From Protea cynaroides (taxonomy: Eukaryota; Streptophyta; Magnoliopsida; Proteales; Proteaceae): a stretch of 64,000 nucleotides of DNA. Location of the stretch: contig CM053274.1 in the NCBI GenBank assembly GCA_028583415.1, positions 91,333,549 through 91,397,548 on the forward strand. Direction: 5' to 3'. Position numbers and translations under genes: made by a program. Below, one piece after another: positions 46,201 to 60,420 of the stretch. Numbering within the stretch: the first letter of the stretch is position 1; every line of letters begins with the position of its first letter. The notes beneath the pieces are model-generated. The model was not told the origin of the DNA, did not search any database, and saw only the letters and a program-made list of their open reading frames with translations.

Positions 46201-49200
46201 ACTGTAAAGACTTTGAGCTTCTTTCATCAGTTGAACCTTCTTTATCTTTATTACCCACAAAGTCATCACTTTGAAGAAGAATCATTTATATCAGTTAAAC
46301 CTTTTTTATGTTCATTCCAAGTATATTGTTGCGATCCATACTCTAAAGAAGACCCCTCTTCAAGATTGCCATCACTACTACTGTTTGAAGAATCAGCTTC
46401 ATCCAAAACCTACTCTTGCAATCACTTAGTGTTCACTGCTCCATAGTTCCCCACAATCCTTTCAAGTAATCTTCAGCAACCTCGTCATAAATTAAAAACC
46501 ATCATCAAAAAGCATTTCTTTTAAGTTACCATTTTCAGCTAATTCATCTGAATCTCTTAATTGTGAAGATTCTAAGCTTTTTTTAATTATTTGAACCTTC
46601 TTCATCTTCGTTACCCACAAAGCCATTATTTTGAAAAAGACCCTCTTCATCAGTTGAATTTTCTTCATCTTCATTACCAGTACATTTTTGTGATCCATAC
46701 TTTGAAAAAGTCTCCTCTTCGAGACTGTCATCACTGCTAGTTTTGAAGAATCACCTTCATCAAAGCTTTCCAAATCCCGCCCCAGCAACCACTCAGTGTT
46801 CATGGCTCAAAGATCCCATGAATTCATTTTAAGTAATCTTCAGCAACCTCACCATCAATTTCGAAACCATCATCAAAAAATATTTCTTTAAACTATCATT
46901 TTTAGATAATTCATCCAAATCACTTGATTGTGAAGACTCTATTGCTTTATTTCATTAGTTAAATCTTCTTCATCATCATTACCCACAAGGCCATCACTTT
47001 AAAAAGACGTCGGCCCTCTTCATCAATTGAACCTTATTCATCTTCATTTCAAGTACATTTTTATGATCCACATTTTGAAGAAGACCCCTCTTCGTGAATG
47101 TCATCATTTGCATCCTGTTTGAAAAAATCTTCTTACGAGCCTTCCAAAGCTTGCTCCAGCAATCACTTAGTGTTTACTGCTCCATAGTTTTTCTCAATTC
47201 CTTTCAAGTAATCTTCAGCATCCTAAACCATCATTAGAAAAACATTTATTCTAAGCCATCATTTTCAGACAATTTATCTGAATCGCTTGAATATGAAGAC
47301 TCTCAACTTCTTTCATTAGTTGAACCTTCTTCATCACCCTTACCCACCATCACTTTGAAGAAGACCCTCTTCATCAGTTGATCCTTCTTCATCTTCATTC
47401 CTAGTATGTTTTTATGATCCATACTTTAAAGAAGGCACCTCTTCAAGACAGTCATTACTACTACTGTTTGAAGAATCATCTTCATCCGAACCATTAAATT
47501 CTTGCACAAGCCACTACTCAGCATCCACTGCTCCAAAATCCCATAAATTCCCATAACATCATCATCAATGTGGAACCATCATCAAAATACATTTCTTCCA
47601 AACTACAATTTTCTAACAATTCATCTTAATCCATAACTGTGAAGACTCAGAGCTTCTTTAATCAGTTGAACCTTCATCTTCATTACCCACACATTGAACA
47701 AGTTCCCTCTTCATCAGTTGAACCTTCTTCATCTTCATTCTAGTATATTTTTTCGATCCATAAATATGAAGAAGACCCCTCTTCAAGACGGTCTACTATT
47801 TGAATAGCCATTTTCATTCGAGCTGTTCAATACGAGCTCCATCAATCACTAAGCGTTCGCTGCTCCAAAACTCCCACCAATTTTTTCTAAGTAATCTTCA
47901 AAAACCTTGTTATCAATTTCAAAACTATTATCTGAAAACATTTCTTCCAAGCTACCATTTTTAGATAATTCATTTAAACAGCTTAATTGAGAAAACTCTG
48001 AGCTTCTTTCATTAGTTAAATCTTCTTCATCTTCATTATCCACGAAGCCATTCCTTTGAAGAAGGTCCCTCTTATCCGTTGAACTTTCTTCATCTTCATT
48101 CTAAGTACGTTTTTGCAATCCATATTTTGAAGAATACCCCTCTTTAAGACTGTCATTACTACTACTGTTTGAAGAATCATCTTCATCCGAGCCATCTAAG
48201 CCTGCTCCAGCCACTACTCAGCGTTCACTGCTCTAAAACTCTCGTAAATTCTTTTCGAGTAATCTTTAGGAACCTCATCATCAATTTTGAAACCATCATT
48301 AGAAAACATTACCTCCACGCTATAATTTTCAGACAATTGATTTGAATCGCATGACAGTAAAGACTTTGAGCTTCTTTCATCAGTTGAACCTTCTTTATCT
48401 TTATTACCCACAAAGCCATCCCTTTGAAGAAGAACCCTTTACATCAGTTAAACCTTTTTTATGTTCATTCCAAGTATATTTTTGCGATCCATACTCTGAA
48501 GAAGACCCCTCTTTAAGATTGCCATCACAACTAATGTTTGAAGAATCATCTTCATCCAAAGCCTACTCTTGCAATCACTTAGTGTTCACTGCTCCATAGT
48601 TCCCCCCAATCCTTTCAAGTAATCTTCAGCAACCTCGTCATAAATTGAAAACCATCATCAAAAAGTATTTCTTTTAAGTTATCATTTTCAGCTAATTCAT
48701 CTGAATCTCTTAATTGTGAAGATTCTAAGCTTTTTTAATTATTTGAACCTTCTTCATCTTCGTTACCCACAAAGCCATTATTTTGAAAAAGACCCTCTTC
48801 ATCAGTTGAATTTTCTTCATCTTCATTACCAGTACATTTTTGTGATCCATACTTTGAAAAAGTCTCCTCTTCAAGACTGTCATCACTGCTAGTTCTTGAA
48901 GAATCACCTTCATCAAAGCTTTTCAAATCCCGCTCCAGCAACCACTCAGTGTTCATGGCTCAAAGATCCCATAAATTCCTTTTAAGTAATCTTCAGCAAC
49001 CTCACCATCAATTTCGAAACCATCATCAAAAAATATTTCTTTAAACTATCATTTTTAGATAATTCATCTGAATCACTTGATTGGGAAGACTCTGAGCTTA
49101 TTTCATTAGTTAAATCTTCTTCATCATCATTACCCACAAGGCCATCACTTTAAAAAAGACGTCAACCCTCTTCATCAGTTGAACCTTATTCATCTTCATT

Positions 49201-52200
49201 TCGAGTACATTTTTACGATCCACATTTTGAAGAAGGCCCCTCTTCATGACTGTCATCACTGCAACTGTTTGAAAAATCTTCTTCTGAGCCTTCCAAAGCC
49301 TGCTCCAGCAATCACTTAGTGTTTACTGCTCCATAGTTTTTCTCAATTCCTTTCAAGTAATCTTCAGCATCCTAAACCATCATTAGAAAAACATTTATTC
49401 TAAGCCATCATTTTCAGACAATTTATCTGAATCGCTTGAATATGAAGACTCTCAACTTCTTTCATTAGTTGAACCTTCTTCATCACCCTTACCCACCATC
49501 ACTTTGAAGAAGACCCTCTTCATCAGTTGATCCTTCTTCATCTTCATTCCTAGTATGTTTTTATGATCCATACTTTAAAGAAGGCACCTCTTCAAGACAG
49601 TCATTACTACTAGTACTGTTTGAAGAATCATCTTCATCCGAACCATTAAATTCTTGCACAAGCCACTACTCAGCATCCACTGGTCCAAAATCCCATAAAT
49701 TCCCATAACATCATCATCAATGTGGAACCATCATCAAAATACATTTCTTCCAAACTACCATTTTCTAACAATTCATCTTAATCCATAACTGTGAAGACTC
49801 AGAGCTTCTTTAATCAGTTGAACCTTCATCTTCATTACCCACACATTGAACAAGTTCCCTCTTCATCAGTTGAACCTTCTTCATCTTCATTCTAGTATAT
49901 TTTTTCGATCCATAAATATGAAGAAGACCCCTCTTCAAGACGGTCTACTATTTGAATAGCCATTTTCATTCGAGCTGTTCAATACGAGCTCCATCAATCA
50001 CTAAGCGTTCGCTGCTCCAAAACTCCCACCAATTTTTTCTAAGTAATCTTCAAAAACCTTGTTATCAATTTCAAAACTATTATTAAAAAACATTTCTTCC
50101 AAGCTACCATTTTTAGATAATTCATTTAAACAGCTTAATTGAGAAAACTCTGAGCTTCTTTCATTAGTTAAATCTTCTTCATCTTCATTATCCACGAAGC
50201 CATTACTTTGAAGAAGGTCCCTCTTATCAGTTGAACTTTCTTCATCTTCATTCTAAGTACGTTTTTGCAATCCATATTTTGAAGAACACCCCTCTTTAAG
50301 ACTGTCATTACTACTACTGTTTGAAGAATCATCTTCATCCGAGCCATCTAAGCCTGCTCCAGCCACTACTCAGCGTTCACTGCTCTAAAACTCTCGTAAA
50401 TTCTTTTCGAGTAATCTTTAGGAACCTCATCATCAATTTTGAAACCATCATTAGAAAACATTTCCTCCAAGCTATAATTTTCAGACAATTGATTTGAATC
50501 GCATGACTGTAAAGACTTTGAGCTTCTTTCATCAGTTGAACCTTCTTTATCTTTATTACCCACAAAGCCATCACTTTGAAGAAGAACCCTTTACATCAGT
50601 TAAACCTTTTTTATGTTCATTCCAAGTATATTTTTGCGATCCATACTCTGAAGAAGACCCCTCTTCAAGATTGCCATCACTACTACTGTTTGAAGAATCA
50701 TCTTCATCCAAAGCCTACTCTTGCAATCACTTAGTGTTCACTGCTCCATAGTTCCCCCCAATCCTTTCAAGTAATCTTCAGCAACCTCGTCATAAATTCA
50801 AAACCATCATCAAAAAGCCTTTCTTTTAAGTTATCATTTTCAGCTAATTCATATGAATCTCTTAATTGGGAAGATTCTAAGCTTTTTTCATTATTTGAAC
50901 CTTCTTCATCTTCGTTACCCACAAAGCCATTACTTTGAAAAAAACCATCTTCATCAGTTGAACTTTCTTCATCTTCATTCTCAGTACATTTTTGTGATCC
51001 ATACTTTGAAAAAGTCTCCTCTTCAAGACTGTCATCACTGCTAGTTTTTGAAGAATCACCTTCATCAAAGCTTTTCAAATCCCGCTCCAGCAACCTCTCA
51101 GTGTTCATGGCTCAAAGATCCCATGAATTCTTTTTAAGTAATCTTCAGCAACCTCACCTTCAATTTCGAAACCATCATCAAAAAAAATATTTCTTTAAAC
51201 TATCATTTTTAGATAATTCCTCTGAATTACTTGATTGTGAAGACTCTGAGCTTATTTCATTAGTTAAATCTTCTTCATCATCATTACCCACAAGGCCATC
51301 ACTTTAAAGAAGACGTCGACCCTCTTCATCAGTTGAACCTTATTCATCTTCATTTCGAGTACATTTTTACGATCCACATTTTGAAGAAGGCCCCTCTTCA
51401 TGACTGTCATCACTGCAACTGTTTGAAAAATCTTCTTCTGAGCCTTCCAAAGCCTGCTCCAGCAATCACTTAGTGTTTACTGCTCCATAGTTTTTCTCAA
51501 TTCCTTTCAAGTAATCTTCAGCATCCTAAACCATCATTAGAAAAACATTTATTCTAAGCCATCATTTTCAGACAATTTATCTGAATCGCTTGAATATGAA
51601 GACTCTCAACTTCTTTCATTAGTTGAACCTTCTTCATCACCCTTACCCACCATCACTTTGAAGAAGACCCTCTTCATCAGTTGATCCTTCTTCATCTTCA
51701 TTCCTAGTATGTTTTTATGATCCATACTTTAAAGAAGGCACCTCTTCAAGACAGTCATTACTACTACTGTTTGAAGAATCATCTTCATCCGAACCATTAA
51801 ATTCTTGCACAAGCCACTACTCAGCATCCACTGCTCCAAAACTCCCACAAATTCCCATAACATCATCATCAATGCGGAACCATCATCAAAATACATTTCT
51901 TCCAAACTACCATTTTCTAACAATTCATCTTAATCGCATAACTGTGAAGACTCAGAGCTTCTTTAATCAGTTGAACCTTCATCTTCATTACCCACACATT
52001 GAAGAAGTTCCTTCTTCATCAGTTGAACCTTCTTCATCTTCATTCGAGTATATTTTTTCGATCCATAAATATAAAGAAGACCCCTCTTCAAGACAGTCTA
52101 CTATTTGAATAGCCATTTTCATTCGAGCTGTTCAAGACCAGCTCCATCAATCACTAAGCATTCGCTGCTCCAAAACTCCCACCAATTTTTTCTAAGTAAT

Positions 52201-55200
52201 CTTCAAAAACCTTGTTATCAATTTCAAAACTATTATTAGAAAACATTTCTTCCAAGCTACCATTTTTAGATAATTCATTTAGACAACTTAATTGAGAAAA
52301 CTCTGAGCTTCTTTCATTAGTTAAATCTTCTTCATCTTCATTATCCACGAAGCCATTACTTTGAAGAATGTCCCTCTTATCAGTTGAACTTTCTTCATCT
52401 TCATTCTAAGTACGTTTTTGCAATCCATATTTTGAAGAACACCCCTCTTTAAGACTGTCATTACTACTACTGTTTGAAGAATCATCTTCATCCGAGCCAT
52501 CTAAGCCTGCTCCAGCCACTACTCAGCGTTCACTGCTCTAAAACTCTCGTAAATTCTTTTCGAGTAATCTTTAGGAACCTCATCATCAATTTTGAAACCA
52601 TCATTAGAAAACATTTCCTCCAAGCTATAATTTTCAGACAATTGATTTGAATCGCATGACCGTAAAGACTTTGAGCTTCTTTCATCAGTTGAACCTTCTT
52701 TATCTTTATTACCCACAAAGCCATCACTTTGAAGAAGAACCCTTTACATCAGTTAAACCTTTTTTATGTTCATTCCAAGTATATTTTTGCGATCCATACT
52801 CTGAAGAAGACCCCTCTTCAAGATTGCCATCACTACTACTGTTTGAAGAATCATCTTCATTCAAGGCCTACTCTTGCAATCACTTAGTGTTCACTGCTCC
52901 ATAGTTCCCCCCAATCCTTTCAAGTAATCTTCAGCAACCTCGTCATAAATTCAAAACCATCATCAAAAAATATTTCTTTTAAGTTATCATTTTCAGCTAA
53001 TTCATCTGAATCTCTTAATTGTGAAGATTCTAAGCTTTTTTCATTATTTGAACCTTCTTCATCTTCGTTACCCACAAAGCCATTACTTTGAAAAAGATCC
53101 TCTTCATCAGTTGAACTTTCTTCATCTTCATTCCCAGTACATTTTTGTGATCCATACTTTGAAAAAGTCTCCTCTTCAAGACTGTCATCACTGCTAGTTT
53201 TTGAAGAATCACCTTCATCAAAGCTTTTCAAATCCCGCTCCAGCAACCACTCAGTGTTCATGGCTCAAAGATCCCATGAATTCCTTTTAAGTAATCTTCA
53301 GCAACCTCACCTTCAATTTCGAAACCATCATCAAAAAAAATAATTTCTTTAAACTATCATTTTTAGATAATTCCTCTGAATTACTTGATTGTGAAGACTC
53401 TGAGCTTATTTCATTAGTTAAATCTTCTTCATCATCATTACCCACAAGGCCATCACTTTAAAGAAGACGTCGACCCTCTTCATCAGTTGAACCTTATTCA
53501 TCTTCATTTCGAGTACATTTTTACGATCCACATTTTGAAGAAGGCCCCTCTTCATGACTGTCATCACTGCAACTGTTTGAAAAATCTTCTTCTGAGCCTT
53601 CCAAAGCCTGCTCCAGCAATCACTTAGTGTTTACTGCTCCATAGTTTTTCTCAATTCCTTTCAAGTAATCTTCAGCATCCTAAACCATCATTAGAAAAAC
53701 ATTTATTCTAAGCCATCATTTTTCAGACAATTTATCTGAATCGCTTGAATATGAAGACTCTCAACTTCTTTCATTAGTTGAACCTTCTTCATCACCCTTA
53801 CCCACCATCAGTTTGAAGAAGACCCTATTCATAAGTTGATCCTTCTTCATCTTCATTCCTAGTATGTTTTTATGATCCATACTTTAAAGAAAGCCCCTCT
53901 TCAGGACAGTCATTACTATTACTGTTTGAAGAATCGTCTTCATCCGAACCATTAAATTCTTGCACAAGCCACTACTCAGCATCCACTGCTCTAAAACTCC
54001 CATAAATTCCCATAACATCATCATCAATGCGGAACCATCATCAAAATATATTTCTTCCAAACTACCATTTTCTAACAATTCATCTTAATCGCATAACTGT
54101 GAAGACTCAGAGCTTCTTTAATCAGTTGAACCTTCATCATCATTACCCACACATTGAAGAAGTTCCCTCTTCATCAGTTGAACCTTCTTCATCTTCATTC
54201 TAGTATATTTTTTCAATCCATAAATATGAAGAAGACCCCTCTTCAAGACGGTCTACTATTTGAATAGTCATTTTCTTTCGAGCTGTTCAAGACCAGCTCC
54301 ATCAATCACTAAGCGTTTGCTGCTCCAAAACTCCCCCCAATTTTTTTTAAGTAATCTTCAAAAACCTTGTTATCAATTTCAAAACTATTATCAGAAAATA
54401 TTTCTTCCAAGCTAGCTTCTTTCATTAGTTAAATCTTCTTCATCTTCATTATCCACGAAGCCATTACTTTGAAGAAGGTCCCTCTTATCAGTTGAACTTT
54501 CTTCATCTTCATTATAAGTACGTTTTTGCAATCCATATTTTGAAGAACACCCCTCTTTAAGACTGTCATTACTACTACTGTTTGAAGAATCATCTTCATC
54601 CAAGCCATCTAAGCCTGCTCCAGCCACTACTCAGCGTTCACTGCTCGAAAACTCTCGTAAATTCTTTTCGAGTAATCTTTAGAAACCTCATCATCAATTT
54701 TGAAACCATCATTAGAAAATATTTCCTCCAAGCTATAATTTTCAGACAATTGATTTGAATCGCATGACTGTAAAAACTTTGAGCTTCTTTCATCAGTTGA
54801 ACCTTCTTTATCTTTATTACCCACAAAGCCATCACTTTGAAGAAGAACCCTTTACATCAGTTAAGCCTTTTTTATGTTCATTCTAAGTATATTTTTGCGA
54901 TCCATACTTTGAAGAAGACCCCTCTTCAAGATTGCCATCATTACTACTGTTTGAAGAATCATCTTCATCCAAAGCCTACTCTTGCAATCACTTAGTGTTC
55001 ACTGCTCCATAGTTCCCCCCAATCCTTTCAAGTAATCTTTAGCAACCTCGTCATAAATTCAAAACCATCATCAAAAAGCATTTCTTTTAAGTTATCATTT
55101 TCAGCTAATTCATCTGAATCTCTTAATTGTGAAGATTCTAAGTTTTTTTCATTATTTGAACCTTCTTCATCTTCGTTACCCACAAAGCCATTACTTTGAA

Positions 55201-56118
55201 AAAGACCCTCTTCATCAGTTGAACTTTCTTCATCTTCATTCCCAGTACATTTTTGTGATCCATACTTTGAAAAAGTCTCCTCTTCAAGACTGTCATCACG
55301 GCTAGTTTTTGAAGAATCACCTTCATCAAAACTTTCCAAATCCCGCTCCAGCAACCACTCAGTGTTCATGGCTCAAAGATCCCATGAATTCCTTTTAAGT
55401 AATCTTCAGCAACCTCACCATAAATTTCGAAACCATCATCAAAAAATATTTCTTTAAACTATCATTTTTAGATAATTCATCTGAATCACTTGATTGTGAA
55501 GACTCTGAGCTTATTTAATTAGTTAAATCTTCTTCATCATCATTACCCACAAGGCCATCACTTTAAAGAAGACGTCAGCCCTCTTCATCAGTTGAACCTT
55601 ATTCATCTTCATTTCGAGTACAATTTTACGATCCACATTTTGAAGAAGGCCCCTCTTCGTGACTGTCATCACTGCAACTGTTTGAAAAATCTTCTTCTGA
55701 GCCTTCCAAAGCCTGCTCCAGCAATCACTTAGTGTTTACTGCTCCATAGTTTTTCTCAATTCCTTTCAAGTAAGTAATCTTCAGCATCCTAAACCATCAT
55801 TAGAAAAACATTTATTCTAAGCCATCATTTTCAGACAATTTATCTGAATCGCTTGAATATGAAGACTCTCAACTTCTTTCATTAGTTGAAACTTCTTCAT
55901 CACCCATACCCACCATCACTTTGAAGAAGACCCTCTTCATAAGTTGATCCTTCTTCATCTTCATTCCTAGTATGTTTTTATGATCCATACTTTAAAGAAG
56001 GCCCCTCTTCAAGACAGTCATTACTACTACTGTTTGAAGAATCATCTTCATCCGAACCATTAAATTCTTGCACAAGCCACTACTCAGCATCCACTGCTCC
56101 AAAACTCCCATAAATTCC
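43251..56118 (-). repeat. Higher-order repeat block: six copies of a ~2,152-bp unit, each of six exon-derived monomers
   Basis: The unit junction word CATCATCATC starts at 43251, 45406, 47557, 49709, 51861 and 54016, and the block ends near 56118. The spacings are 2155, 2151, 2152, 2152 and 2155, with a last unit of about 2103. An independent landmark (TTATCCACGAAGCC) lies at 43731, 45884, 48036, 50188, 52341 and 54449; its last interval is shortened by a ~45-bp deletion near 54410. Within a unit six monomers follow one another at 363, 360, 365, 367, 342 and 358 bp and differ from each other. The same-rank monomers of different units are nearly identical. This is the layout of higher-order satellites, but the monomers are degenerate pieces of exons 2-3 of the neighbouring SQS1-like gene. 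Confidence 0.93.
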
Positions 56119-59100
56119 CTTCAAACAATCTTCAACAACCTCATCATCAATTTTGGAACCAGCATTAGAAAACTCTAAGCTATCATTTTCAGATAATTCA
56201 TCTAAATCGCAAGACTATAAAGACTTTGAGCTTCTTTTACCAGTTGAACCTCTTTATCTTCATTACCCAAAAATCACCACTTTGAAATCTTCATTACCCA
56301 AAAATCATCACTTTGAAGAAGGTCGCCGATTCATCAATTGAACCTTCTTCATCTTCATTCCCATTACGTTTCGACGATATACACTTTGAAGAAGGGTCAT
56401 CTCCAAGACTATCTTCCCTGCTACTGTTTGAAAAATCATCTTCATCCTAGCCATCCAAAGCCTGATCCAGCAACCACTTAGTGTTCATTACTCAAAAATT
56501 CACCCAAATTCTTTTTAAGTAATCTCCAACAACCACTTAGTTGAATCGTCTTTATTTTTATTCCTAGTATGTTTTTGAGATCTACCCTAGCCTTCTTCAA
56601 AACTATCATCATTGCAACTTTTTGAAGAATCATCTTCATCTGAGCCATCCAAAACCAGCTCTAGTGACCACTTAACATTTATTTCTCCAAAGTACCCCTC
56701 CAATTACTTCCAAGTAATCTTCAGTAATCTTGTCATCAATTTGGAACCATCATCAGAAAACATTTCTCCCAAGCCACCATTTTTAAATAATTTTTCTAAA
56801 TCACTTGACTGTAAAGACTCTTATTTTCTTTCATCAATTGAACCTTATTCATCTTCAATACATACGAAGCCATCATTTTGAGGAAAGACACCCCTCATCA
56901 GTTGAACCTTCTTCATCTTTATTCCCAGTATGTTTTTGCAATCCACATTTTAAAGAAGGCCTCTCTTCAAGATTATCATTACTGCTACTTTTTGAACAAT
57001 CATCTTCATCCAAGCCATCTAAAGCCTGCTCCAGCAATAACTCAATGTTCACAGCTTCAAAGCTCCCACCAATTTTTTTCAAGTAATTTTCAGCAACCTC
57101 GTAATCAATTTTGAAACCATCATCAGAAAATATTTCTTCCAAGCTATCATTTTCAGACAATTTGTTTGAATCGTTTTACTGTAAAGATTTTGAACTTCTT
57201 TCATTAGTTGAATCTTCTTCATCTTCATTACCTACAAAGCCATCACTTTAAAGAAGGCCCATCTTCATTAGTTGAACATTTTCATCTTCATTCTTAGTAC
57301 GTTTTTACAGTACACACTTTGAAGAAGGCCCCTCTTTAAGCATGTCATTACTATTACCATTTGAAAAATAATCTTCATTTGAGCCACTTAAAGCCTGCTC
57401 CAGCAATCACTTAGCTTCAGTGTTCCAAAGTTCTCTTTAATTCCTTCCTAGTAATCTTCACCAATCTCATCATCAATCCAAAACCATCATCAGAGAACAT
57501 TTTTTTCAAGCTACCATTTTCAAAAAATGTATCTGAATAGCTTGACTGTGCAAATTCTGAGCTTCTTTCATTAGTTGAACCTTCTTCATCTTCATTACAC
57601 ATAAAGCCATTACTTTGAAGAGGCCCTCTTCATCAATTGAACCTTTTTCATCTTAATTTCCAGTATTATTTTATGATCCACACTTTGAAGTCGGTCCCTT
57701 TTTAAGATATTCATCACTAATACTGTTTAAAGAATCATCTTCATCCGAGCCATCCAAAGCCTGCTCCAGCCACAACTCAGCATTCACTAATTCAAAACTC
57801 CCACCAATTTTTTTTGAATAATCTTCAGCAATCTCGTCATCATTTTCAGAACCATTATCAGAAAAAATTTCTTTCAAGCTACCATTTTTAAATAATTGAT
57901 TTAAATTGCTTGATTGTAAAGGCTCTGAGCTTCTTTCATCATTTGAACTTTAATAATCTTCTTTACCAACAAAACCATCACTTTGAAAAATGCCCCTCTT
58001 CATTAATTGAACCTTATTCATCTTCATTCCCAGTACATTTTTCGATCCACACTTTGAAGACGACCCTCTTTAACATTGTAATCATTGTTATTATTTAAAG
58101 AATCATCTTCGTTTGAGCCATCCAAAGCCTGCTATAGCAACCACTTAGCATTCACATCTCCAAAGTTCCCACCAATTCGTAATCTTTAGCAACCTCGTCC
58201 TCAATTTTAAAACTATCATCAGAAACATTTCTTTCAAGCTACCATTTTCACATAACTCATCTTAATCGCTTGATTGTGAAGACTCTGAGCTTCTTCCATT
58301 AGTTTAACTTTCTGCTTCTTCCTTACCCACAAAACCATGACTTTGAAGAAGCTCTCTCTTCATCAGTTGAACCTTCTTCATCTTCATTTTCATTACGATT
58401 TTGTGATCCACACTTTAAAGCAGGACCCTCTTTAGGACTGTCATCACTGCTACTGTTTGAAGAATCATCTTCATCCGAGCAATCCAATGCTAGCTCCAGT
58501 AACCACATAGCATTCACTACTCCAAAGCTCTCACCAATTCCTTCTAAGTAATCTTCAGCAACCTCGTCATCAATTTCGTAACCATCATCAGAAAATATTT
58601 TTTCCAAGCTATTATTTCCAGACTTTTTATTTGAATCGATAGATTGTGAAGACTTTAAGTTTTTTTTATCAATTAAAGCTTCTTCATCTTCATTACCCAA
58701 AAAGACATTACTTTGAAGAAGACTCCCTCTTCATCAGTTAAATCTTCTTCATCTTCATTCATAGTATGTTGTTTTGTTCCACACTTTGAATAAGGCCTTT
58801 CTTCAAGACTGTAACCACTGCTACTGTTTTAAAAATCATCTTCACTCGAGCTATCCGAAGCTAGCTACAGTACTTATTCAGCTTTCACTGCTCCAAAGCT
58901 CTCATTAATTCCTTTAAAGTATTCTTCAGCAACCTCATCATCTATTTTGGAACCATCATCAGAAAATATTTCTTCCAAACTACAATTTTCAGGTATTCAA
59001 ATGAATCGCCTAACTGTGAAGACTCTTAGCTTCTTTCATAAGTTAAATCTTCTTTGTTTTCCTTAGCTACAAAGCCATTACTAGGAAAAAGGCCCCTCTT

Positions 59101-60420
59101 CATTAGTTAAACCTTCTTCATCTTCATTACCAATACATTTTTGTGATCCATACTTTGAAAAAGGTCTTCTTTAAGACTGTCATCACCGCTCCAGTTTAAA
59201 GAGTCATCTTTATTCGAGCCATCCAAAGCCTGCTCCAGCATCTAGTTAGCGTCCACTACTCCAAAGCACCCACTATTTCCTTCTAAGTAATCTTTAACAT
59301 TCTTGTCATTAATTTTGAAACCATCATCAGTAAACATTTCTTCCAAGATACCATTTTCAGACAATTCATTTGAATCGTTAGACTATAAATACTCTGAGCT
59401 TTTTTCATTCGTTGAACCTTCATCTTCATTACCCACAAGGCCATTACTTAAAAGAAGGCTCATTTTCATCAGTTGAACCTTCTTCATCTTCATTCCCAAT
59501 ACGTTTTTACGATCCACACTTTGAAAAAGACTTCTCTTCAAGACTACTATCACTGCTACTATTTAAAGGATTATCTTCATCTGAGCTATTCAAAGATTGC
59601 TCCAGCAACCACTTAATATTCACTACTCTAAATTCCCTCCAATTCCTTCTAAGTAATATTCTGTGATCTCATCATCAATTTCGAAACCATCATCAGAAAA
59701 TATTTCTTCTAAGCTACAATTTTCAGACAATTCATCACTTAACTGAGGACTCTAAGCTTCTTTCATCAGTTGAACCTTTTTTTTATCTTCCTTACCCACA
59801 AAGCCATGACTTTGAAGAAGACCCCTCTTTATCAGGTGAAGCTTCTTTATCTTCATTTCCAATACGTTTTTACGAACCACGTTTTGAAGGCCCTTCTTCA
59901 AGACTGTCATCACTGCTACTGTTTGAAGAATCATCTTCATCCGAGCCATCTAAAGCCTGCTCCAGCAACCACTTAGTGTTCACTGCTCCAAAGTTCCCAC
60001 AACTCCTTGTAAGTATTCTTCAGTAACCTCATCATGAATTTTGAAACCATTATCAGAAAACATTTCTTCCAAGCTACCCTTTTTAGCCTATTCATTTGAA
60101 TTGCTTAACTGTGGAGACTCTAAGCTTGTTTCATTAGTTGAGCCTTCTTCATTTTCATTACCTATAAAGCCATCCCTTTGAAAAAGGCCCATGTTCATCA
60201 GTTGAACCTTTGTCATCTTCATTCCAGCATATTTTTGTTGTCCACATTTTGAAGAAGGTCCCTCTTCATGACTGTAATCACTACTACTGTTTGAAGAATC
60301 ATCTTTATCTGAGTTATCCAAAGCCTACTCCAACAATCACTTCGGTAAAACTACTATTTTTAGACAATTTGTCTGAATCTTTCTTTTATCAGTTGAACAT
60401 TTTTCATCTTCATTACCACA
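56119..60420 (-). repeat. Exon-derived tandem array, outer (diverged) monomers, distal part
   Basis: About eleven to twelve diverged monomers. One of them, 58323-58700, keeps a complete 125-codon frame over an entire monomer (GNEDEEALIDKKNLKSSQS ... [19 protein letters not shown] ... [12 protein letters not shown] ... SQNRNENEDEEGSTDEE). It is the best-preserved example of the unit. Others carry stops. A short local duplication of a TCTTCATTACCCAAAAATCA phrase lies near 56260-56310. Confidence 0.88.

Noticed and set aside
44341..55369. Dozens of recurring 60-113-codon frames on both strands
   Set aside because: They recur at ~2.15-kb intervals because the DNA is a higher-order repeat. Each covers only part of a monomer, and frames are broken between monomers, so none is called as a gene.
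36770..60420. CRISPR-like regular repetition
   Set aside because: The periods are ~365 bp and ~2,152 bp, without unique spacers, and the units are derived from plant exons; this is a eukaryotic tandem array.
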